DNA of 64,000 bases from Tenrec ecaudatus (taxonomy: Eukaryota; Chordata; Mammalia; Afrosoricida; Tenrecidae), in contig NC_134541.1 in NCBI RefSeq assembly GCF_050624435.1, forward strand, positions 11,710,995 to 11,774,994, in the 5' to 3' direction. Shown here in pieces: positions 57,247 to 64,000 of the stretch (its first letter is position 1; the number at the start of each line of letters is the position of its first letter). The notes under the pieces are model-generated. The model saw nothing but the letters and a program-made list of their open reading frames with translations, had not been told where the DNA came from and searched no databases. The position numbers and the translations under genes are program-made.

Positions 57247-57740
57247 ATGCTCCCCTTCCCGACACAACTACTGAAGACAAAGTGGGTGAATAAGCAAATG
57301 TGGTGAAGAAAGCTGATGGTGCCCGGCTATCAAAAGAGATAGCATCTGAGGTCTTAAAGAATTGAAGGTAAATAAGTGGCCATCTAGCTCAGAAGCAACA
57401 AAGCCCACATGGAAGAAGCACACCAGCCTGTGTGATCACAACGTGCTGAAGGGATTGGTTATCAGGCATCAAAGAACAAAAAATCATATCATTGTATGCT
57501 CACCTCCATGATACAATCGCTGAAAACAAATGGGTACATAGCAAATGTGGCGAAGAAAGCTGATGGTGCCCAACTATCAAAAGAGATAGCATCTGGGGTC
57601 TTAAAGGCTTGAAGGTAAACAAGTGGCCATCTAGCTCAGAAGCAACAAAGCCCACATGGAAGAAGCACACCAGCCAGTGAGATCACGAGGTGTCGAATGG
57701 ATCAGGTATAAGGCATCATCAGAACAAAAAAATCTTACCA
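57247..57740 (+). repeat. 247 bp tandem duplication
   Basis: The unit starting at about 57247 recurs at about 57494. Both hold 'gcaaatgtgg(t/c)gaagaaagctgatggtgccc', 'atcaaaagagatagcatctg', 'aagtggccatctagctcagaagcaacaaagcccacatgg' and 'gaagaagcacaccagcc' in order and at a constant offset of 247. Confidence 0.85.
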
Positions 57741-58482
57741 TAGTGAATTGGGGTGGGGGAGTGCAAAGTGGAGACCCAAAGCCCATTTGTAGGCCACTGG
57801 ACACCCTCTTACAGAAGGGTCTTGGGGAGGAGATGAGCCAGTCAGGGTGCGATGTAGCAATGACGAAAAATACAACTTTCCTCTAGTTCCTAAATGCTTC
57901 CCCCCCCCCACCCCCCACTATCATGATCCCAATTCTACCTTGCAAGTCTGACTAGACCAGAGGATGTACACTGGTGCAGATAGGAGCTGGGAGCACAGGG
58001 AGTCCGGGGCAGATGATCCCTTCAGGACCAGCAGTGTGAGTGGCGATACTGGGAGGGTGGAGGGAGGGTGGTTTGGAAAGGGGGGACTGATTATGAGGAT
58101 CTACATGTGACCTCCTCCCTGGGGGACAGAAAACAGAAAAGTGGGTGAAGGGAGACGCAGGACAGGGCAAGATATGACAAAATAATAATTCATAAATTAT
58201 CAAGGGCTCATGAGGGAGGGGGAGTGGGGAGGGAGGGAAGAAAAATGAGGAGCTGATGCCAGGGGCTTAAGTGGAGAGCAAATGTTTTGAGAATGATGAG
58301 GGCAACGAATGTACAAATGTGCTTTACACAATGGATGTATTTATGAATTGTGTTAAGAGTTGTTCATACAATAAAATGATTAGGAAAAAAGAGCCCCCAA
58401 TAAAAAAAATAAATTTAAAAAAGGAGGAGGACAACAGGGATTCAAATTCTAGGCGAGCAAACTCTCTGTGCCTGGATAGGGC

Positions 58483-58678
58483 TAACAGTGAGTGCTCAGC
58501 TGCTAACCAGAAGGTTGGTGGTTTGAATCCACTCAGTGCCATCAAAGAATGAATGGCCTGCAGACCTACCGCCAGAAAGCTCAAAGCCATCCAGAAGCCT
58601 ACAAAGCAGGGTCTCCTTGAAACACATGGGGTTGGTCACCTCACCGTGAGTCAGAATCAACTCAACAGCAAGGGAAAA
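58483..58678 (+). mobile_element. AfroSINE variant, plus
   Basis: 'agtgctcagctgctaaccagaaggttggtggtttgaatcc' is the head and 'caccgtgagtcagaatcaactcaacagcaaggg' the tail. The middle ('agacctaccgccagaaagctcaaagccatcc') is of a different subtype. It follows the A-rich end of the LINE-like block. Confidence 0.75.
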
Positions 58679-58699
58679 ACATGATCCCATCCCTCAGGC

Positions 58700-58955
58700 C
58701 GAACCCAACTCACCCACGGCTACAGGTCCAGCCAAACAATCCTCGCCACCGCCACGGCCACGGCCATTCCGGGAGTGCAACTCCCCGGGCCCCTCCGGGA
58801 CAGGGTAGAACTACACTGTGGGTTTCCAAGGCTGTCACTCTTGACGGGAATAGAAAGCTTCCTCTTTCTCCCTCGGAGCAGCTGACAGTTTCGAACTACT
58901 GACCGTGTGGTTCTTAGCACCACGCGTAACTCACCATGCCACCGGGGCCCCTCAG
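58700..58955 (-). mobile_element. AfroSINE, minus, with C-rich insertion in the tail
   Basis: The tail at about 58702-58800 is expanded by 'cgccaccgccacggccacggcc'. From 'gggacagggtagaactacactgtgggtttccaaggctgtcactc' onwards the copy is regular, to 'caccatgccaccggggcccc'. Confidence 0.8.
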
Positions 58956-58984
58956 CCAAGCCACAGATAGGCCTGTAAGTACCA

Positions 58985-59310
58985 TAGATGGCTACAAGGC
59001 CAAACCGGTCTGGCTTGGAAGAAGTCGGGCCCCGTGCTCCTTAGCAGCAAGGATGGGAGGCTTTGTCTTACAAGCATTGGAGGTAAGTCTTACAGCTTAC
59101 ACATGTGGTCAGGAGAGACCAGTCCCTGGAGAAGGACCTGTTTGGCAGTGGAGGGGCGGTGAAAGACAGGAAGATGCTCAATGAGATGGTTGGACACTGT
59201 GGCTGCCGCGATGGGCTTGGGCACAGGGACACTGGCGGGGATGGCACAGGATGGGGCAGTGTTTCGTTCTGTTGTGTACGGGAGGAACTGGGATAAGTCA
59301 CGGTGCCATG
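58985..59310 (+). mobile_element. RTE-clade LINE 3' fragment
   Basis: The segment 'tcaggagagaccagtccctggagaaggacctg' followed by 'gacactgtggctgccgcgatgggc' and 'ggggcagtgtttcgttctgttgtgtac' is the ordered 3' portion of the RTE family, parallel to 33180-33375 and 62280-62530. The final tail is lost. Confidence 0.7.
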
Positions 59311-60420
59311 AAGGGATTACAGTCAAGGACCTGAAACAAGACACGCATGAACCAGTGCAGGACACACGGATGATCTGTCTGCAAACCCGCGCCCTCCTCT
59401 CAATCTAAAGTCAAGCCACCACCGCCACCCCCACCCCAAAATTAAGACGCCGTGGAGAGCTTTTGGAGAAAGCCCCATCTGGTGACCACAGCTTACATCT
59501 CCTGGCCCATCCCTCCTGGGGATGAGAGTCGTCCAGCTAGATTCAAGTCCACGTGGTTCCAGTGACAGAAAGAATGGACACTGAACAGGCAGCCAGGAGC
59601 CTTGGTCAACTGCCCGTTTCTGTCCGTCATCACTAACTAGGAAACCCATCTACAAAGGAGCTCTCTGAGTGAAGGTGGGGAGGAACCCCTGCTGTGGCCC
59701 CTCACCAAGACCTTGACTTAGAGGACCCTCCCAGCGCCCCACAACTCCAGGCTTGCCCTCAACCTTGAGGGGTCACGTGAACTAGCCTTTCCTGGCCACC
59801 CAGAATGTGGGGGGTGCGGGGGACAAAAGTCCACCTTAGTGAGATTGTGACAAGGATTAAAGGGGACACCACCATCCAGGGGCGGGCAGGCACGGTCCCG
59901 GCACCCTAGAGCTGCTGCTCCTACCACCTGGATGGGAAGCAGACATCTCATGTCTGGGCCTCTGACTGCCCAAGAATCCGACTCCCGGGTCCTTTCCGAA
60001 GGCCGTCTGCTCATCCTCGCTTGGCTGGCAGGAGGCTGCGGTGACTTTTGGATGACACAGAACCAGGAGCTGCCAGGGTGGCCCCCACCACAGTGTTTTT
60101 CCACACGCTGGCCTGGCTGGCTGGGGAGCTCTGGTCCCACGGAACGCCGCGTCCTGGGCAGGCCTTGCAGTGTGACCCTGTGGCGGTGACTCAGTCATTT
60201 CTGTGGGGAGCCGGGACCCACAAGGCTGGCGCCCTCACTGCCAAGTAGGCCTCGGCTGGGCCTGCTGCCCCTGGGGTTGGGGATCCCCTGAGCGCCTTTG
60301 CTGCTCCTGAGAACCGTGGATCCACCCCACATTCCAACCTAGTGGCTCATGTATGGTCTGCGTTCACTCCAGGCCCTGGAGGAGAGTCACTGACCTCCCC
60401 AAACTCAGGGTTCTGACACC
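59310..60420. other. No gene seen
   Basis: Mostly unique GC-rich sequence, perhaps with old MIR remains near 59750-59900. Confidence 0.4.
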
Positions 60421-60424
60421 CATG

Positions 60425-60580
60425 GCCCTGGAGCCTACTCTGAGTCACAGCGGCTCCGCAGGACCCAGGAGGGCTGCCCTCTGGGCCGCGTCTGTTCCCT
60501 GAGGAGTGGCTGGCAGGTTCAAACCAGCTACCTTGCGGTTAGCAGCTCAGCGCTTTAGCCACTGTGCCACCAGGGCATGC
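60425..60580 (-). mobile_element. AfroSINE, minus
   Basis: 'ggagcctactctgagtcacagcggctccgcaggacccagg' to 'agcgctttagccactgtgccaccagggc'. The head is the best kept part. Confidence 0.8.
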
Positions 60581-60699
60581 TAACCTGGCTTCAGCAGATG
60601 CCGAGGAGACAGAGAGCATCGTTGGGGCCAAGTTCCCGGGGAAACAGGTGGTGCCCCCACCGTCCTCCTCCCACCCTCCGGTTCCAGCCACTCAGACGT

Positions 60700-60825
60700 G
60701 ATTCACACAAGGCTGGGGCTCGGTTGGGTGGCTTCAGGTAAGTGGTACAGCCTCTGTGCTCCTCCTCCTCTGGAAAATGGGGACAGGCTAACCTACTTGG
60801 TTAGGATTGGAGCTGCTAATGCGTC
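60700..60825 (+). repeat. MIR fragment
   Basis: 'gtggcttcaggtaagtggtacagcctctgtgctcctcctcctctggaaaatggggacaggctaacctac'. Confidence 0.55.
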
Positions 60826-60859
60826 CAGGTGGCTGTGTCCAGGATCCCAGCATCTGCTG

Positions 60860-61080
60860 CCTGGTCCTGTCACCTCTCTGACCTCCACTCCCAATATCTT
60901 CCCCCTTCCACCCACTCCGCCCGCATGGGTCTCTCTGCTGAGCCTCAGAGCTCCTGCCCCGGGGCCTTCTCACTTCTCCACACAGGGCTCCCCCCCTCGC
61001 CTCTGGTCGTTCATCAACACCTTCTCCGAGATGGCTTTTCCATCTTGCTGGTCCCTCTCTCTGGCATTTCCCCCATAACC
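60860..61080 (+). repeat. L2 LINE fragment
   Basis: 'ggggccttctcacttctccacac…ggtcgttcatcaacaccttctccgagatggcttttcc' resembles the plus-oriented L2 3' portion. Confidence 0.4.
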
Positions 61081-61233
61081 CCCACCCACCATCTGGGGTG
61101 CCATGGATAGTCTCACGTTGAGTCCTCTCTCCCCGGAGACCGTTCAATCACCCCAACAACCCCGACCGCCCCGCTGTCTCCATGAGTTGGGGATAGAAGA
61201 GCACCTTCCATGGATGGTCCTGGCCCGGGGTCT

Positions 61234-61566
61234 CTCATGAGGCTGCAGTTGAGATGGGGCTGAGGTCACAGTTCTTGGGAGGCTTGACGGGGGCTGGGGC
61301 ATCTGCTTCCAAGGTGGCTGGAGGCCTGCAGGGCTTCCCTGTGAACTTTTCCGGGGGGTGGGAGTGGGGGGTGCACTGAGCATCCTTGAAGGAATATACC
61401 AAGGCTGACCTCCTCCAACGACTGACCAATCCCTCTCCAAGAGACCCACACGCCCTATTTGCCTGGGCCCACCCAGTCACCTGGTGGGAGTCACACCCAG
61501 TCATTCCACTCCACTGCCGTCCTCACAACGTGGCCGCTGGCTTCCCTCAGAGCCACTGATCCAAGA
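61234..61566 (+). repeat. Old mammalian interspersed repeat, family unresolved
   Basis: 'tctctcatgaggctgcagttgagatgg', 'gaggcttgacgggggctggggcatctgcttccaaggtggct' and 'tcctcacaacgtggccgctggcttccctcagagccactgatccaag' are ordered blocks of a known ancient mammalian repeat. It is cut by the SINE at 61567. Confidence 0.5.
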
Positions 61567-61772
61567 CAGAAAAACCAAACGACAAACTCGCTGCCATCGA
61601 GCGGATGCCGACTCAGTGACCCTCAGGACAGGGTAGAACCGTCCCTGGGAGTCTCCAAGACTGTAAATCTTTATGGGAGAGTATGCTCTCTTTTCCTTTG
61701 GAGCAGCCGGTGGCTTTGAACCCTGGACCTTGCAATTAGTCTATTGTCCAGCATATAACCACCATGCCCCCA
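61567..61772 (-). mobile_element. AfroSINE, minus, inserted in an older repeat
   Basis: 'aaaaaccaaacgacaaactcgctgccatcgagcggatgccgactcagtgaccctcaggacag' to 'catataaccaccatgccccc'. The older repeat at 61234-61566 stops where it begins. Confidence 0.85.
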
Positions 61773-61811
61773 AAGTTTCCTGAAGCAAAACAGAAAGCGT
61801 GACTAAATGGT

Positions 61812-61990
61812 AGTAAAGAACCGTGGTGGCATAGTGGGCTACAGGCTGAGCTGTGAACCACAAGGGGCACGGTTGGAAACCACCAGCTACTCCATGGTAG
61901 AAAACTGAGGCTTGGAAAACCACAGAGGAAATTCTAATCTGTCCAATTGGGTGGCGATGAGGGAGCCTTGACTCGATGGCAGCAAGTGTA
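61812..61990 (+). mobile_element. AfroSINE, plus
   Basis: 'aaagaaccgtggtggcatagtgggctacaggctg' to 'gtggcgatgagggagccttgactcgatggcagcaag'. It stands tail-away from the minus copy just upstream. Confidence 0.8.
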
Positions 61991-62194
61991 GACCTCCCCC
62001 AGGGTGCCCAACACCAGGGGTGCGGTTCACTCATTGGTCACTTGGCCACAAGGTGGCTTCGTGGAGCTCCTGACCTAGTGGGAGACTAGACCACGGAGCG
62101 CCGTGCCTGCTGCCGTGGCCTTGATGAGCTGGCATGTTGTTGACTGAGCCCCTGCTGTACAGTCCCTGCATTTAATGGCGGTGCTGGCGAAGTC

Positions 62195-62532
62195 TATTGC
62201 AGGTGCCATGAGAACAAACCGATCGTCTTGGAGGAAATACAGCCAGAATGCTCCAAGGATGGTGAGACTTCATCTCGAGTACTCTGGGCATGTCCTCAGG
62301 AGAGGCCAGGCCATGGTAAAGACATCCTGTGTGCTAAAGTAGGGGAGCAGCAAAAAAGAAGGCGGCCCTCCATGAGAGGGACTGACCCGTGCTGGCTACA
62401 ACGGACTCAACCATAGGAACGCCTGTGGGCACGGCGCCGGACCAGGCAGGGTTGGGTTCCGTCCATAGAGCAGCTTGGTTCTGCTCTTGCCGTGAGTCGG
62501 CACCAGCTCAGTGGCAGCCAACGGCAGCTTAC
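62195..62532 (+). mobile_element. RTE-clade LINE 3' end with intact tail
   Basis: It starts at 'tgccatgagaacaaaccgatcgtcttggaggaaatacagcc', passes the 'QECSKDGETSSRVLWACPQE'-like region and 'gtagggga…aagaaggcggccctcc', and ends in 'gccgtgagtcggcaccagctcagtggca'. That end is the tail also carried by the SINEs, so this copy is the clearest plus-strand example of the shared tail. Confidence 0.75.
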
Positions 62533-62668
62533 GCACCCCCATGCAAACGCTCGTCTACATTTTGAGTCCCCTTTTCTGGGAAAAGCAGAGTCGTCTCAGA
62601 GGTTAAGAAACTCATCTTAATCACACAACAATTTGAACCTGGGTTTCCTCACCCCCAAGCCTTCCCTA

Positions 62669-62879
62669 GGAGCCCTCGTGGTGCAGCGGGTTACCCACTG
62701 GGCTGCCGACAGCAAGGCGAGCAGTTCGAATCCACTCGGCTGTCCACTACAGAAAGAGGAGGCTTCCGACTCTCATAAGGATCGACAGCCCCAGCAGCCA
62801 CCCTGAGTGGTTCTACTCTGCCCTGCAGGGCCGCTAGGTGTGGGAACTGACTCAGTGACAGTGAGTTTGGTTTGGAGAA
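62669..62879 (+). mobile_element. AfroSINE, plus, with target duplication
   Basis: 'ggagccctcgtggtgcagcgggttaccc' to 'gtgggaactgactcagtgacagtgagtttggtttgg'. CTTCCCTA (62661-62668) and CTTTCCTA (62880-62887) flank it, with one mismatch. Confidence 0.9.
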
Positions 62880-62887
62880 CTTTCCTA

Positions 62888-63085
62888 GGAGTCCTGATGG
62901 TGCAGTGGGCTATACCCTGGGTCGCTAACCACAAGGACGACAGTTCAAATCCACCTGAGCCGCTCCATGGGCAAAAGATGAAGCTATTGAGATTGACAGG
63001 GTTGGGAACCAGGGAGCCTTTCAGCCCTGACCTACAGGGTGGTGGTGAGTCAGGACTCGATGGCAGTGGGCTTGGTTTGGGGAGC
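62888..63085 (+). mobile_element. AfroSINE, plus, inserted at the same target as its neighbour
   Basis: 'ggagtcctgatggtgcagtgggctatacc' to 'ggtgagtcaggactcgatggcagtgggcttggtttgg'. CTTTCCTA is repeated exactly at 62880-62887 and 63086-63093. Confidence 0.9.
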
Positions 63086-63093
63086 CTTTCCTA

Positions 63094-64000
63094 CGACCCC
63101 ATAGCTTTTCCTTCTGGGGGTTCTCAGTGCTCACATTTAAACTGACCACCAAGAAATCGCCTGGTTAATAAGAGCCCACATCGAGTCCCTCACGGCCATT
63201 TTCTCGTTAATGTAATGATGGGGCTGGTTTGGATGGCTGTTAACCGAGTTAAGCTGGGATCCCCACATTCCCTTCCTTGTGGAATTGTGGCTTAACATGC
63301 CGTGGTGACAGCGTGGACAAGGCATGGGAGTGAAGCAGCTGACACCCCGCTCTGATTCCCTCTTGGAAGGTGGGTGCAGGCTGTGGGGTGACAGCTCACC
63401 CACAAGGTCCATATACCACCTCCTGCCAGGCCTGCAGCCCCTGCAACTTCTCTGCTGCCTGGTTCCACCTTCTCCTGAAGACCCAACGTGGTGGGCATCC
63501 CAGCCCGTCCACAGGTTTCCTGCTTATCCTTGACCCTCCCCTCCACTGCTCCAGCCTCACCATCTCCCACTTCTCCGCCAACCTTCCTTCCTCCCTTAGG
63601 ACCCCTGCACCAGATTCAAGCCAACAACCTTTCTAGGCTCTTCAGCAGCCCCACCTGCCTACAGCTGTGACCCAGCACCCACCCCTGTCCCACCCGGCCT
63701 GTTTCTCTGCTCAAACCGTGATGCAAGGAGTTAATCCTCATCCACATGACACGTGCCTTCAAAACCCATCAGGCCGGAGGCCACGAGGTGGCCGCAGCGT
63801 CAGAGAAGGAGCTAAGCTCCTTGGGGCTGTCGACAGCTGCTCTTCAGAAGCTGACCACCAGCCCTGTCTTCCAAGGTCCTTCTCTGGGAACGGACTCGAA
63901 CTTCCAACCTTTCAGCCAGCCACCAAGTGTGCTCATCATGTTCGCCATCTGGGGAGTCAGCCCTTAGCCCGAAGTACCTTTGCCCCCTCTTCCTGTTGTC
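63094..64000. other. No gene seen; weak SINE trace near the end
   Basis: C-rich sequence. 63880-63935 ('ccaaggtccttctctgggaacggactcgaacttccaacctttcagcc') may be an eroded minus SINE. Confidence 0.35.

Larger units (their letters stand above)
55700..58420 (+). mobile_element. AT-rich LINE-like 3' region with internal duplications
   Basis: This block differs sharply from its GC-rich surroundings. Two homologous stretches, 55800-56170 and 58010-58385, share the order 'gcgatac…gaggg…', 'ataataattcataa', 'ggagctgat', 'caaatg' and 'gatgtat'. The second ends 'ataaaatgattaggaaaaaagagcccccaataaaaaaaataaatttaaaaaagg', a processed A-rich tail with polyadenylation signals. Between them lie a GTTTT repeat (56657-56682) and a 247 bp tandem duplication (57247-57740). 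No reverse transcriptase is encoded, so this looks like the long 3' UTR of an L1-type element, perhaps two nested copies. The family was not identified. Confidence 0.55.

Noticed and set aside
57247..57740. CRISPR-like repeated units
   Set aside because: Only two long direct units in a vertebrate LINE-like block, with no short repeat-spacer pattern.

Overview
The window is a GC-rich piece of a placental mammal nuclear genome, most likely an afrotherian and probably a tenrec such as Echinops telfairi. Three things in the sequence point that way. First, about fifty copies or fragments of one tRNA-headed SINE (AfroSINE type) are present in both orientations, ending in a motif like 'gtcgctatgagtcggaatcgactcgatggca'-type tails. 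Second, there are several RTE-clade LINE fragments whose 3' tail is the same motif. Third, at least three short hAT elements closely resemble the SPIN family, which among afrotherians is known from tenrec. The species call is an inference.

There is no operon-like or prokaryotic content, no rRNA, no functional tRNA and no CRISPR. Nearly all open frames longer than 60 codons look like chance frames of GC-rich DNA or of repeats. The only coding signals I would defend are short terminal exons. The best is a plus-strand last exon at about 17490-17542, with a strong 3' splice site, the peptide NEIIRKEFSGPPTRTQT and a stop, followed by a roughly 3 kb untranslated region ending at an AATAAA near 20571. 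A minus-strand candidate last exon lies at about 23719-23904. A weaker plus-strand candidate lies at 31585-31825 with an AATAAA at 31968. I could not name any of these genes.

Layout: 1-7000 carries ancient L2 and other old repeats plus a cluster of SINE pieces (2950-5095). 7000-7750 holds RTE and SINE fragments in minus orientation. 7760-17490 is mostly unique sequence, presumed intron or upstream flank of the plus-strand gene, with two perfect MEF2-type sites. 17490-20600 is the terminal exon. 20900-28900 mixes SINEs, the minus-strand exon candidate and a decayed possible P-element/THAP9-like sequence. 29072-29592 is a solo-LTR-like element with a perfect 5 bp target duplication. 32150-42650 is SINE and RTE rich, with nested insertions and two SPIN-like elements. 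43400-46300 holds a repeat with internal about 90 bp units and a broken Tigger/JRK-type transposase. 49781-49979 holds a SPIN-like element with a perfect 8 bp target duplication. 51450-53092 is a long minus-strand RTE reverse-transcriptase relic interrupted by a poly(T)-only insertion. 55700-58420 is an AT-rich LINE-like 3' region with a 247 bp tandem duplication. 58480-63090 is again dense in SINE and RTE pieces.

Functionally the window is a record of transposition. An RTE LINE supplies the 3' tail and presumably the machinery for the SINE, cut-and-paste hAT elements later landed inside SINEs, and older L2/MIR/Tigger/Charlie relics form the background.
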